Of a DNA stretch of 64,000 nt, positions 1 to 9,103 are shown piece after piece. A program made the position numbers and the translations under genes. Each line of letters opens with the position of its first letter. The first letter of the stretch is position 1. The notes beneath the pieces are model-generated. The model was not told the DNA's origin and did no database searches. It worked only from the letters and a program-made list of their open reading frames with translations. Source of the stretch: Xanthomonas sp. DAR 34887 (GTDB lineage Bacteria; Pseudomonadota; Gammaproteobacteria; Xanthomonadales; Xanthomonadaceae); contig NZ_CP162490.1 of assembly GCF_041245805.1 (NCBI RefSeq), positions 4,565,001-4,629,000 of the forward strand. Direction: 5' to 3'.

Positions 1-735
1 GACTGGCATCCGGATTACGAGTCGGCGGAATGGAGCGCCAGCGACTTCACCAACTTCCTCAGCGCCCAGGGCGCCGGTTTCGGCAGCCTGAAAGTGCTCG
101 CGGCCGAGTCGTTGAACTTCAATCCCACCCTGACCGACGCCCTGCTCAACAGCAGCGCCAGCCAGCACGTGGACCTCATCGGCGGCCATCTGTACGGAGT
201 GCAGCCGAAGGACTATCCACTTGCGCGCAGCAAGGGCAAACCGCTGTGGATGACCGAGCACTACACCGACAATACCGACGGTAACGCCTGGCCGTCCGCG
301 CTCGGCGTGGCCAGCGAGCTGCACAAGAGCATGGCGGCCAGCTACAGCGCCTACATCTGGTGGTACATCCGCCGCAGCTACGGCCTGATCACCGAAGGCG
401 GCACGATCAGCAAGCGCGGCTACGCGATGGCGCAGTACGCGCGCTTCGTGCGTCCCGGCGCCACGCGGATCGGCGCGACCGCCGCACCCTACAGCGATGT
501 CGCCGTCACCGCCTACAAGCGCACCGACAACAAGCTCGTGCTGGTCGCGGTCAACACCGGCACCCAGTACCGCGAACTGAAGGTCACCGTGCCCAGCGGC
601 AGCGCCGCCAGCTTCACCAAGTACAGCACCTCGGCCAGCACCAATGTCGGCTACGGCGGCGCGTACCAGGTCAGCAACGGCCAGACTGCGTTCTATGTCG
701 ATCCGCAGAGCGTGGCGACGTTCATCAGTAACTGA
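1..735 (+). CDS. xynC: Glucuronoxylanase, GH30 family, C-terminal part (5' end outside window)
   Basis: The frame is open from base 1 and encodes the last 244 residues of a secreted glycoside hydrolase that cleaves glucuronic-acid-substituted xylan of plant cell walls. The visible part begins DWHPDYES, the stretch that in bacterial GH30 xylanases closely follows the acid/base Glu (outside the window). The nucleophile Glu is visible in WMTEHYTD at about 256-258. The tail from about residue 150 is the beta-rich domain packed against the barrel in this family (LVLVAVNTGTQYRELKVTVP). The product probably acts outside the cell during plant colonisation. The gene ends 257 bp before the convergent gene at 992. 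Family assignment is firm; the symbol follows common usage. Confidence 0.88.
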   Translation, partial: DWHPDYESAEWSASDFTNFLSAQGAGFGSLKVLAAESLNFNPTLTDALLNSSASQHVDLIGGHLYGVQPKDYPLARSKGKPLWMTEHYTDNTDGNAWPSALGVASELHKSMAASYSAYIWWYIRRSYGLITEGGTISKRGYAMAQYARFVRPGATRIGATAAPYSDVAVTAYKRTDNKLVLVAVNTGTQYRELKVTVPSGSAASFTKYSTSASTNVGYGGAYQVSNGQTAFYVDPQSVATFISN

Positions 736-991
736 GCATCGGCGTGGCGGCGTCCGGACCGATCCTCCGTTCGCCGCAGCGCACGATGCAGGAAGGATCT
801 GCGGCCTGACGGGCCGCAGGTTCTTCCGCTCACGCATATCGCGCATTGCGCGTGGACCACTCCGCAACCTCCACGCATCGCCGTGTTGGGTGCGTGCTGC
901 CTTCTGCATCCAGACGGATACGCGCTCGTTTTAGATCGGCGTAGCGACATGCACAGGCAACCGCGTCGGCGCCGATGTCGCTGCCTCGCTA

Positions 992-2367
992 TCAGCCGAT
1001 GCGTTGCACGGCCCGGTCGAGTTGCTGCAGGGCCGCCAGCGCCAGGTTGCGGAAGCCTGCGGAAATCGCATCTGCCTGCGCCACGCGCTCCCAGAACTCC
1101 AACGCCATGCCCGCAGCGGCACGCCACTCGTCCTGGTAGTCCGGCGTGGGCAAGGCCAGTGTGTAGTCGCGCTCCACCACCTCGCCGCTCGCCAGAGGAC
1201 GGAACGCCATCGGCAGCATGTCGTAGGCCGGGGCCAGCGCCAGCGGACGCGTATCGGCAAGCAATACGCCTGCATTGCCAAGGTGCATGTCGTTGTTGCC
1301 GATCAGCGCGCCGAACCAGCCGTACACGCCAAGCCGCCGTGCATCGTCGCGATCGAGCCAGCCGTCGCGCTGCAATTGCCTGGAGAACAGCCACCAATCG
1401 ATGCGACCATGCTCGTAATAGGCCGCGTCCAGTGCGGCCAGCGAAACAAAACCGCGCCGACCGAGATCCGGCGTGCGATCGAAGCGGGTGGACTGCAGGT
1501 ACACGCGACCGTCGGCTTCGACGATCTCGCTGTCGGCAGCGGCCATGCCGTGCGCGCGCAACACCTGCCCGGCTAGCTGTTCGCAGCGCAGCAGGTCCGC
1601 CCATCGCTGCGCAGCGGGCGTGCCTGCGCGCTCGCTGAACTTGACGATGACGGACTGGAAGCGGCCGTCGTGCTGCAGCGTCGCGACGAACTTGGGCTGC
1701 TCCCCGCCCGCCGAGGAACCGACGGCTTCGCCGCGCAAGGCGGCCTCGGCGCGTTGCGGATACGCCTGCAGGCGCTGTGCCGGCGTGATCGTGTCGGCGG
1801 GCTGCAGCACTCCCTGCAGCGCGCGCTGCAGCGCCAGTTCGCCCAGGACCAGGTCGCCGGGCAGATCGTCTCCATGCCGCAGCAATCCCAGCACGATGTC
1901 GTCGGGCTGCCAGCGCAACAGGTCCGGCGATGCGCCGATGTCCTCGGCCACCCGGCGCGCGAAGGCGCGCCCGAGGAACCCCTGCGGCCGCTGGTCGTCA
2001 AGGAACCAGGGCAACCCGGGGAAGACGCCACTGGCGAATTCGCCGTGCAGCAAGGCAGGACACGCGATACGCGGCGCGAACAGGTAGCCGTCGCCATGCA
2101 AGGCATGCAACTCGCCGAGCGACTCGGCCTGGCCTTGCGCGGTAATGCGGAACAGCGCCAGCGGTTTCCGGAGCGCCCAACCTGGCGGCTGAGCGCGTAG
2201 CGGGTGGCGCGCGCCTTGCCGAGACGCACCACGCTGTCGCCCGCGGACAGCAACAGGCGCGACACCGTCGGCTGGCTGATCCCAAGCGCCGCGCCGATCT
2301 GGGAGGCGGTGCAGGCCCCCTGGCTGAGCAACAGCGCGGTCAACTCGTGGAGGCGGGAGTCACTCAT
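992..2367 (-). pseudogene. YjjJ-like HipA-family kinase with N-terminal HTH, frameshifted
   Basis: Two overlapping frames together make one YjjJ/HipA-type protein of about 458 residues. The first frame (start 2367) gives an N-terminal winged-helix segment (ASQIGAALGISQPTVSRLL). The second frame carries the HipA kinase core: GGEQPKF, a lysine in VIVKFSE, the catalytic loop GNNDMHLGN and the metal site APAYDMLP. HipA family members are Ser/Thr kinases that phosphorylate translation components; YjjJ types fuse their own DNA-binding domain and lack a separate HipB. The reading frame changes at about 2155-2190, where adding one base joins ...SGNRW to LFRITAQGQ. All visible catalytic motifs are intact, so this is a recent lesion, a sequencing error, or less likely recoding. 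No independent ribosome-binding site for the second frame is obvious. Confidence 0.75.
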
Positions 2368-2507
2368 GGGAGTGATTGAATAGATTTATGAATAGATAGT
2401 CAAGCCGTGCTTACTACTGATCCACTTGTGTATCAGCGACTTTCCCTTGGGCACCCAAACGCAGACGGAAGATTTTGAATAAATAAACGCTGGATCCATG
2501 GCTGATC

Positions 2508-2557
2508 GCTGGTGCTGGGTGGGGGCCGCCGTAGCGTCCCCCCACCCCAACACCAGC
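2508..2557. repeat. Long G/C-rich inverted repeat
   Basis: An imperfect palindrome: GCTGGTGCTGGGTGGGGG on the left answers CCCCCCACCCCAACACCAGC on the right across a short loop. It lies in the 341-bp gap between the YjjJ-like gene and the DUF2076 gene (2368-2708), which otherwise has no gene. It may be a structured transcript end or a dispersed intergenic repeat; no U-run follows. Confidence 0.6.
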
Positions 2558-2669
2558 TAAACAGGCGGCGTCCAGCGGCAGACACGGCAGTACGGATCGG
2601 CGGCAGCAGCTTCTCCGGGGAGCGGGAGCTACGGGATGGACTGCATAGGTGCAATCGCCATGCAACGTC

Positions 2670-2694
2670 CGCTCGGCGGGTTCACCGCCGAGCG
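2670..2694 (-). terminator. Hairpin downstream of the DUF2076 gene
   Basis: Perfect 10-bp stem CGCTCGGCGG/CCGCCGAGCG with a 5-base loop, 15 bp past the stop codon of the gene on the minus strand. No T-run follows, so it may protect the 3' end rather than terminate by itself. Confidence 0.45.
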
Positions 2695-2708
2695 AGGTCA
2701 ACAAGCCC

Positions 2709-3329
2709 CTAGGTCCAGTTGTCGTTGTCCAGGCCGCTGTCGTCGGCGAAGTCCTGGTCGGTGTCCTGCAGCGGCGCATCGTCGTAGTAGTTGTTGGTGA
2801 CATTCTCGACCACGGTGGGCTGCGGCGACCCGCCACCGAGAAAACCGCCGTGGTGGCCACTGAGCAGACTCTCCACGCCTTCGAACAGGAACATGCCGCC
2901 GGCCACGCCTGCGGCGGTGGTCGCCGCGGTGCCGAGGAAACTCGAACCGCGCGCGGCCGGCGCCGCGACCGGCGCCTGCTCCGGCACGCTGCTGCCGCCG
3001 CCGAACAAACGCTCGCGCCACCCCGGTGCGGCCTGCGGCGCGGGCGCCGGCGGCAACGGCGGCGGTCCGGCATTGAATCCTTGGCCCAGAAAACTGGTGG
3101 CCGGCGGCGGCGGTGGCGCGGCCTGCTGCAGCTGCGCGATCTGCGCCTTGGCGCTCTCGAGCGCATGTTCGAGCAGCAAGGCCCGCTGCACCAGCAGATA
3201 GGCCGCATCCGGTTGGCCGGCCAAGCGCTCGCGGATCAGCGCATCGGCCTGCGGATCCTTCGCCACGCCGCCGGCGCTGCGCAGGCGGGCCAGGAAATCT
3301 TCGAGGAGCTGTTGTTCTTGCGGAGTCAT
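2709..3329 (-). CDS. DUF2076 family protein
   Basis: Encodes 206 residues. It opens with MTPQEQQLLEDFLARLR, the typical start of DUF2076 proteins, which is why 3329 was preferred over an upstream in-frame ATG at 3512. A Leu-rich helical segment (about 25-70) is followed by a Pro/Ala-rich linker, a Gly-rich possibly membrane-associating stretch (TTAAGVAGGMFLFEGV) and an acidic tail DTDQDFADDSGLDNDNW. The family is described as periplasmic or envelope-linked with no firm biochemical role. It stands alone, divergent from the formamidase-like gene. Confidence 0.75.
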   Translation of the reverse strand: MTPQEQQLLEDFLARLRSAGGVAKDPQADALIRERLAGQPDAAYLLVQRALLLEHALESAKAQIAQLQQAAPPPPPATSFLGQGFNAGPPPLPPAPAPQAAPGWRERLFGGGSSVPEQAPVAAPAARGSSFLGTAATTAAGVAGGMFLFEGVESLLSGHHGGFLGGGSPQPTVVENVTNNYYDDAPLQDTDQDFADDSGLDNDNWT

Positions 3330-3531
3330 ACCAGTACCTGGAGGAGGTGACCGGCTCGATGCCGGCAGGCACAGCATGGGCATGGATGCGCCGCCGCCAA
3401 GGACGGCTGCGCGGGCTGGTGCGGCGACGTTCATCAAGGCCGCGCGGCCGGCGCGCCCGCAGGAGGGCGCAATCGACCGCACCCGCGCCGATTCCAGCAT
3501 GACTTCCGGCATTTCCGCCCCAACCGGTAAT

Positions 3532-3547
3532 GACTACATTTGTAGTC
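3532..3547. promoter_or_regulatory. Perfect 16-bp palindrome, BlaI/MecI-like operator candidate
   Basis: GACTACA TT TGTAGTC, with the TACA/TGTA core known from BlaI/MecI-type repressors, 28 bp upstream of the ATG at 3576. A second half-site-like ACGACTAC lies at about 3553. Position suggests control of the downstream gene. The identity of the repressor is inference; none is encoded next to it. Confidence 0.5.
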
Positions 3548-3575
3548 AACTTACGACTACGCAGGGTGAACGCAG

Positions 3576-4880
3576 ATGCGGTGGCGAAGAATGCAATGGA
3601 TCTCCGTGTTGGCTTTGGCCGCATCGGCGCCGGCATGGGGCGGCGAGCAATGGATCGTGGCCACGGACCTGTGGGGCAACCGCAGCTACCAGACGCTGGA
3701 ACTGGACACGACCGGCACCCAGCTGCAGGGCCGGCTCGACAAGGCGTCGGTGCGCGGCACCCGCCATGGCGCTGCGCTGGCCTTCGAGGCCACTTCCGCC
3801 GACGGCAGCGTCTCCCGCTTCGATGGCCGCATCGAGGGCGACCGCATGCGCGGTCGCAGCGATCAGCCCGATCCCAATGCCGCCGGCGTGCACGCCAGCC
3901 ATCCCTTCGACGCATGGCGCGTGCCGACCCGCGCTACCGCCGCGCCCCGGACCCACGACTTCGTGCCCCGCGACTACGCCAATGCCTTCAGCGCCGATCG
4001 TCCGCCGGTGCTGACGATCTGGCCGGGCGACACGGTGCGCACGCAGACGCTGGATTCCGGCGGCGTGGACGCGGGCGGCGTCACCCGCGCGCTGTACGGC
4101 AACCCGCAGGTCGGGCCGTTCTTCGTCGCCGGCGCCGAGCCCGGCGATACGCTTGCCATCCATCTGGTCTCGCTGCGGCTCAACCGCGATTCCGCCGACA
4201 GCCTGGACGGCCTGGTCGGACGCCTGCAGACGCCGCGCGTCGCCGCGCAGGCGGCCGGACTCGGCAAGCACGTGCGCTGGCGGCTGGACCGCGATGCGGC
4301 ACTCGCGCATCCCGTCGACGGCGAAGGACCAATGCAGCACTTCGCGATTCCCGTGCGGCCGATGCTCGGCGGCCTGGCGCTGGCGCCCGGCTTCGGCAGC
4401 GCCGCCCTGTCCACCGGCGATACCGGCGCCAGCGGCGGCAACATGGATTTCAACGCGGTGGTCCAGGGCAATACCGTGTATCTGCCGGTGCAACAGCCGG
4501 GCGCGTTGCTCTATCTCGGCGACGGCCACGCGCTGCAGGGCGATGGCGAGACCACGCAGTGGGCGCTGGAGACCTCGCTGGATGTGGAATTCCGGGTCGA
4601 ACTGATCAAGCACCGCGCGATCGCGATGCCGCGGGTCGAATCGCCCGAGCAGATCATGACCCTGGGCCAGGCCGGCTCCAGCGACGACGCGCTGCGCGTG
4701 GCCACCTCCGGCATGCTGCACTGGTTGCAGCAGGACTACGGTCTTTCGCTGGCGCAGGCCACGCAGGTGTTGGGCGTGGCGGTGCAGTACCGGGTGGTCA
4801 ACCTCGCCGGACGCAGCGTCGGCGTGGCTGCCAGCGTCCACAAATCGGTGTTGCGCACGCTGGAGGCGCCGGCGCGCTGA
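3576..4880 (+). CDS. Secreted acetamidase/formamidase family protein
   Basis: Encodes 434 residues beginning with a signal peptide (WISVLALAASAPAWG). Residues about 24-90 form a small beta domain. From about residue 125 the acetamidase/formamidase fold follows: a GDTVRTQTLDSGG segment, GPFFVAGAEPGDTLAIHL, then GGNMDFNAVVQGNTVYLPVQQPGALLYLGDGHALQGDGE, all hallmarks of the family. Family enzymes hydrolyse short amides to ammonia and carboxylate; the signal peptide puts this one in the periplasm. An internal ATG at 3591 is an alternative start that keeps the signal peptide. A palindrome at 3532-3547 may be its operator. Substrate is unknown. Confidence 0.82.
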   Translation: MRWRRMQWISVLALAASAPAWGGEQWIVATDLWGNRSYQTLELDTTGTQLQGRLDKASVRGTRHGAALAFEATSADGSVSRFDGRIEGDRMRGRSDQPDPNAAGVHASHPFDAWRVPTRATAAPRTHDFVPRDYANAFSADRPPVLTIWPGDTVRTQTLDSGGVDAGGVTRALYGNPQVGPFFVAGAEPGDTLAIHLVSLRLNRDSADSLDGLVGRLQTPRVAAQAAGLGKHVRWRLDRDAALAHPVDGEGPMQHFAIPVRPMLGGLALAPGFGSAALSTGDTGASGGNMDFNAVVQGNTVYLPVQQPGALLYLGDGHALQGDGETTQWALETSLDVEFRVELIKHRAIAMPRVESPEQIMTLGQAGSSDDALRVATSGMLHWLQQDYGLSLAQATQVLGVAVQYRVVNLAGRSVGVAASVHKSVLRTLEAPAR

Positions 4881-4923
4881 AGCGCATTCGCCGAGTCAGT
4901 TACAGCCAGCAACGTTTACGGGA

Positions 4924-5268
4924 GCGACTTCAGGGCACCTCCAATAGGTCCCCAAAAAAGCATACGGATGCGCTTGCGAAGCGTGGTGCGCCCGGCCCGC
5001 AGGTTCCGGGTTCGAGGTGTTGAGATACCCGACGTGGCAACGGCGATTGGCAATCGAAACGCGATGGCGTTGCGGCCGCATTTCCCATGGATGCCCTGGG
5101 CACCATGGCCATGTCGTCCTCCTGTCGCGGCTGAAGCCGCTCCTACACCAAGCGTTCCGTGCCCCCTGTAGGAGCGGCTTCAGCCGCGACAGAAAAACAA
5201 AACGCCATCAACCCGCGCAGCGTGCAGCCTCTGGACTGACGTGATTAGAGGTGCCCTTCAGTCGCGAG
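4924..5268. repeat. MITE-like composite repeat, copy A, with internal REP pair
   Basis: About 345 bp with inverted ends: GCGACTTCAGGGCACCTCC at the left and GAGGTGCCCTTCAGTCGC at the right. Inside at 5122-5192 are two facing REP-like palindromes (CTGTCGCGGCTGAAGCCGC ... GCGGCTTCAGCCGCGACAG). Copies recur at 39795-40139 (intact), 53548-53816 (left end lost) and 59951-61510 (split by an IS). It fills the gap between the formamidase-like gene and the small ORF at 5348. Confidence 0.75.
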
Positions 5269-5347
5269 CACGAGACCGGCAATACGTGCCACGCGCAATG
5301 GTCCATGACTGGCCCCATGTGCTGCGACCGCATGCGTGAGCCGACGT

Positions 5348-5548
5348 CTATTCCTCCGCAGCCTCGTCTGCCGCATCTTCGGCGCGCGGCAGACGCACCG
5401 CCCACATGTTGTCGATCAGGTTCGGATACGGGCGCCCATTCTCTTCCGCGCGCTGCCGCGCCGCGGCCTTCTGCGCAGGCGACAGCGGCTGCGAGCGCTG
5501 GCCGCGCGGCTTGGGCTTCTTCCAGGGCGGTGTCTTGGAGGTGGGCAT
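5348..5548 (-). CDS. Small conserved-looking basic protein
   Basis: Encodes 66 residues: a Lys/Pro-rich N-terminus (TPPWKKPKPRGQRSQPLSP), a helical stretch AQKAAARQRAEENGRPYPNLIDNMWAVR, and an acidic C-terminus EDAADEAAEE. The start MPTSKTPPW was chosen because the upstream in-frame sequence looks random. The strongly polarised charge is protein-like rather than random. No family was recognised. Confidence 0.6.
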   Translation of the reverse strand: MPTSKTPPWKKPKPRGQRSQPLSPAQKAAARQRAEENGRPYPNLIDNMWAVRLPRAEDAADEAAEE

Positions 5549-5646
5549 GGCGCATTGGGCAGGAAGTGCGGAGCGATCAGCGTGAAGCAGGGCGGCTCGC
5601 GGGAAAGTGAAACGCTGCGCACGCACGCAGGCCGCCCCCCGGGCCC

Positions 5647-6612
5647 TCACTCCGAATCGATCCCCGCCAGCGCGAACACCCATCCCGGCACCACCGGCTC
5701 ACCGGCGTAGAAGTCCTTGGGCTTGTGCTCGGCCATGGCCCAACGATGCAGCCAGCTGATGCCGCCGCGGCCGGTATAGCCCTCCGCGTGCCGGTAGGCC
5801 GGATCGCGCAATGCTTCGTCCAGGGTGACGAACGCATAGCCGCGGCGGCGCGTGGCAGCGATCAACTCCGGGAACGCGACGGCGTTCAATTCGTTGGCAT
5901 GCATCAGCCACACCTGCGCGATGCGGCGGCCGAACAAGCGCTGCGATTGCGCCTCGAAATAATCCAGCTTGTTGAGCATGTACGGCACGTAGCCCTTGCG
6001 CAGCCGCAGCAGCGTGGCCTCGCGCGCCGCACCGTCCGGCTCGGTCTCCAGCACCTTCGCATAGGCGAAGGCCCACACCCAATCGCCGTTGTCCACGGTG
6101 ACCGGCGCAATGCGATAGCCGCGCGCGGCGACGAAGGCGACGACCGCCTCGCGATCGGCATCGCTGCGGCCGGTGGCCAGGTAGGGATGGCGGAACCAGC
6201 GCAGCGGCTGCCCGTACTCGGCCAGCAAGGGCCGCAGCGTGCGCTCGCCGCGCACGATCGCGTCTTCGTAGGCGGGCAATCCCACCTCGTGCAGATTCAC
6301 GTGGCCGTAGGTGTGATTGCCCAGCTCGTAGCCCGCGTCCAACCAATCGCGCAGCATCGCCACCCGCTGCGGTTGCAGCTGGCCGTCCCGTTCGAGTTTG
6401 TCCTCGTTGACGAAGCCGACGATCGGCACGTTCGCCTGCTTCAACGAGGCCATCAGCTGCGCGTGGAACGCCGGCAGCTGCGCGTCCGGGGTCTTGCCCA
6501 TGCGCTGCCATGGCAGATCGTCGATGGTCACGGCGATACGGCGATCGTCCTGCGCCTGCGCAATACCGAACACGGCCAGCAAGGCCAGCAACACGAAGCG
6601 ATAGCGGTTCAT
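5647..6612 (-). CDS. Polysaccharide deacetylase family protein, exported
   Basis: Encodes 321 residues starting with a signal peptide (YRFVLLALLAVFGIAQA). The NodB-homology fold follows: motif 1 TIDDLP (Asp31/Asp32), motif 2 GNHTYGH (His100, His104) and motif 3 RHPYL, giving the usual Asp-His-His metal site, then a WLMHANELNA segment near the end of the domain. Such enzymes remove acetyl groups from peptidoglycan or exopolysaccharide amino sugars. The export signal implies periplasmic or surface action. Monocistronic by its surroundings. Confidence 0.85.
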   Translation of the reverse strand: MNRYRFVLLALLAVFGIAQAQDDRRIAVTIDDLPWQRMGKTPDAQLPAFHAQLMASLKQANVPIVGFVNEDKLERDGQLQPQRVAMLRDWLDAGYELGNHTYGHVNLHEVGLPAYEDAIVRGERTLRPLLAEYGQPLRWFRHPYLATGRSDADREAVVAFVAARGYRIAPVTVDNGDWVWAFAYAKVLETEPDGAAREATLLRLRKGYVPYMLNKLDYFEAQSQRLFGRRIAQVWLMHANELNAVAFPELIAATRRRGYAFVTLDEALRDPAYRHAEGYTGRGGISWLHRWAMAEHKPKDFYAGEPVVPGWVFALAGIDSE

Positions 6613-6664
6613 CGGCCTGCACCCGATCCTGGAAAGGGTGCGAGTCTAGCGGGTACGGCCGCTT

Positions 6665-6701
6665 CCACACCCATGGCAGCATCGGGATGCCATGGGTGTG
6701 G
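6665..6701. repeat. 14-bp perfect inverted repeat
   Basis: CCACACCCATGGCA and its exact reverse complement separated by 9 bases, within the 419-bp gap (6613-7031) between the divergent deacetylase and ClC genes. It could be a palindromic operator or a transcript hairpin. Nothing else is evident in the gap. Confidence 0.55.
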
Positions 6702-7031
6702 CGCACTCGCACCGCGCGTGGCAGCCGTCGCGAGCCCCAACGCACGCGCGGTGTGAGTGCCTGCAGTTGGACCGAGCTCTTCCGGCCGGCGCCGCCATCG
6801 GCCAACGCAATCGGAGTGCCGAACAGACAACTTCGTAGCCGAACTTCTGCCCACCAACTCGCTCAAACGTGCCAGAGCAACGCAGGAATCGTCTGCGGCG
6901 TCGCTCTATTTCAGGAGCGCTGCAGTGCTACGCACCGCCCTGCGCCATCATTCATTTTCCAGCCAGCCACTACGCCCGCATCCGCGTAACCTTGCCCGCC
7001 TCACACGCTCGCTTCGCGCCAGGCGCGCCCA

Positions 7032-8876
7032 ATGTCGTCTTCTTCGCACTCACCAGCGCCGCTGTCGCCGGCGCCTTCGCTCGCTCCTGCCCTGGCCGCC
7101 GCGCACATGCCGCGCCGGTTCGCGCCGGTGGATAGGCGCGTGCTGCGCCTGTGCGTCCTGGCAGTGCTCATCGGCGCGTTGGTGGCGGTGACGGCGCAGC
7201 TGCTCACCGCGCTGATCGGCCTGGTCACCAACCTCGTCTACTACGGTCACTGGAGCACCGCGTTCGCCAGTCCGGCCGGGCATCGGCTCGGCGCCTGGGC
7301 AATCCTGTTGCCGGTCGCCGGCGGCCTGGTGGTCGGCGCGATGGCCCGCTGGGGCTCGCGCGCGATCCGCGGCCACGGCATTCCCGAGGCAATGGAGCAG
7401 GTGCTGCGCAACGAAAGCCGCATTCCGCCGCGGATGATCTGGCTCAAGCCGGTGTCCTCGGCGGTGGCGATCGGCACCGGCGGCCCGTTCGGCGCAGAAG
7501 GGCCGATCATCGCCACCGGCGGCGCGCTCGGCTCGCTGCTTGGGCAGCTGCTGCGGGTCACCGCCGACGAACGCAAGACGCTGCTTGCCGCCGGTGCGGC
7601 CGCCGGCACTGCGGCCATCTTCTCCGCGCCGATCTCCGCGGTGCTGCTGGCGATCGAGCTGTTGCTGTTCGAATGGCGCGCGCGCTCGCTGATCCCGGTC
7701 GCACTGGCGGCGGCGGTCGGTGCCGGCGCGCACCTGGCGCTGGACGGCAGCGCGCCGATGTTCGCGGTGCCCGCGCTGGCGCCGGCGCAGGTCTCGGCGC
7801 TCGTCGCCTACCTGGCGCTCGGACTGATCTCCGGCATCGCCGGGGTCGGCATCACCAAGCTCGCCTACGCGATCGAGGACGGCTTCGAGCGATTGCCGAT
7901 CCATTGGATGTGGTGGCCGGCGATCGGCGGGCTGGCGGTGGGCGCGATCGGCTGGTGGATGCCGCGCACGCTCGGCGTCGGCTACGACAACATCGCCGGT
8001 GCCATCGCCGGGCAACTCGGCGTGGCGACGCTGCTGGCGCTGTGCGTGGCCAAGCTGCTGTCGTGGTCGATCGCGCTCGGCAGCGGCACCTCCGGCGGTA
8101 CCCTGGCGCCACTGTTCACCATCGGCAGCGCGCTTGGCGGCGTGCTCGGCGCGGCCGTTTCGAGCTGGGCGCCGTGGTTGCACGTGGACCCGCACATGGC
8201 CGCCCTGGTGTGCATGGCGGCGGTCTTCGCCGGTGCTTCGCGCGCGTTCCTGACCTCGGTGATGTTCGCCTTCGAGACCACCCAACAGCCGCACGCCCTG
8301 CTGCCGCTGCTCGGCGCCTGCGCAGTCGCCTACCTGGTGTCCGGGCTGACCATGCGCCACACGATCATGACCGAGAAGATCGCCCGGCGCGGCGTGCGCG
8401 TACCCAGCGATTATGCGGCCGACTATCTCGACCGGATCGCGGTCGGCGAGGCGTGCAGCCGCGAGGTGGTCGCGCTGCGCAGCGACGAAGCGTTGGCGCA
8501 GGTGCGTGCCCGCCTCGATGCAGGCGGCGCGGCGTTCCGGCACCAGGGATTCCCGGTGGTGGACGCCGCCGGCCAGGCCATCGGCGTCGTCACCCGGCGC
8601 GACCTGCTCGATCCGAACCGGCAAGCCGACACGCGCATTGGCACCCTGCTCAAACGTCCGCTGCTGGCGGTGCGCGAAGATCACTCGCTGCGCGAAGCGG
8701 CCGACCACATGGTGGAAGCGGACGTGGGCCGGCTGGTCGTCGTTGGCCGCGCACCGCCGCATGCGATGGTCGGCATCCTGACCCGCGGCGATCTGCTGGC
8801 CGCGCATGCGCAACGCCTGCGCCAGGCGCGACATGCCGATCGGCACTTTCGTGGCAAGGCAAAACCGCAACCCTGA
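7032..8876 (+). CDS. ClC-family chloride channel/transporter with CBS domains
   Basis: Encodes 614 residues. After a Ser/Pro-rich cytoplasmic N-terminus, about ten hydrophobic helices span residues 38-430. ClC signatures are seen in order: GHGIPEAM (anion-binding loop), GPFGAEGPI with the gating Glu at about 156, and SGGTLAPLFTIG. Residues about 445-600 form a tandem CBS pair (FPVVDAAGQAIGVVTRRDLL; GRLVVVGRAPPHAMVGILTRGDLL), which usually senses adenine nucleotides. The gating Glu is present; whether it is a channel or a Cl-/H+ exchanger cannot be decided by sight. Confidence 0.9.
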   Translation: MSSSSHSPAPLSPAPSLAPALAAAHMPRRFAPVDRRVLRLCVLAVLIGALVAVTAQLLTALIGLVTNLVYYGHWSTAFASPAGHRLGAWAILLPVAGGLVVGAMARWGSRAIRGHGIPEAMEQVLRNESRIPPRMIWLKPVSSAVAIGTGGPFGAEGPIIATGGALGSLLGQLLRVTADERKTLLAAGAAAGTAAIFSAPISAVLLAIELLLFEWRARSLIPVALAAAVGAGAHLALDGSAPMFAVPALAPAQVSALVAYLALGLISGIAGVGITKLAYAIEDGFERLPIHWMWWPAIGGLAVGAIGWWMPRTLGVGYDNIAGAIAGQLGVATLLALCVAKLLSWSIALGSGTSGGTLAPLFTIGSALGGVLGAAVSSWAPWLHVDPHMAALVCMAAVFAGASRAFLTSVMFAFETTQQPHALLPLLGACAVAYLVSGLTMRHTIMTEKIARRGVRVPSDYAADYLDRIAVGEACSREVVALRSDEALAQVRARLDAGGAAFRHQGFPVVDAAGQAIGVVTRRDLLDPNRQADTRIGTLLKRPLLAVREDHSLREAADHMVEADVGRLVVVGRAPPHAMVGILTRGDLLAAHAQRLRQARHADRHFRGKAKPQP

Positions 8877-9103
8877 TATCCGGCGGAATGCACGATGCGA
8901 TTCGCGTAGTGGTTGTAGGCAGCGGAGCCGCTTGCTGCGCAGGCAAGCATGCCTGGAACTTCAGCATTTAGAAGTGTTCCGCTCCACCTTCGCGGACCGA
9001 GCGAAGCGATCGCGAGGCCATCGCGCCCTTCGCTATGGCGCGGTGGACGAGGCTCTCACGATAAGCAAGGCGTGGCAGATCGGCGACCTGCCACGCCCCG
9101 CGC

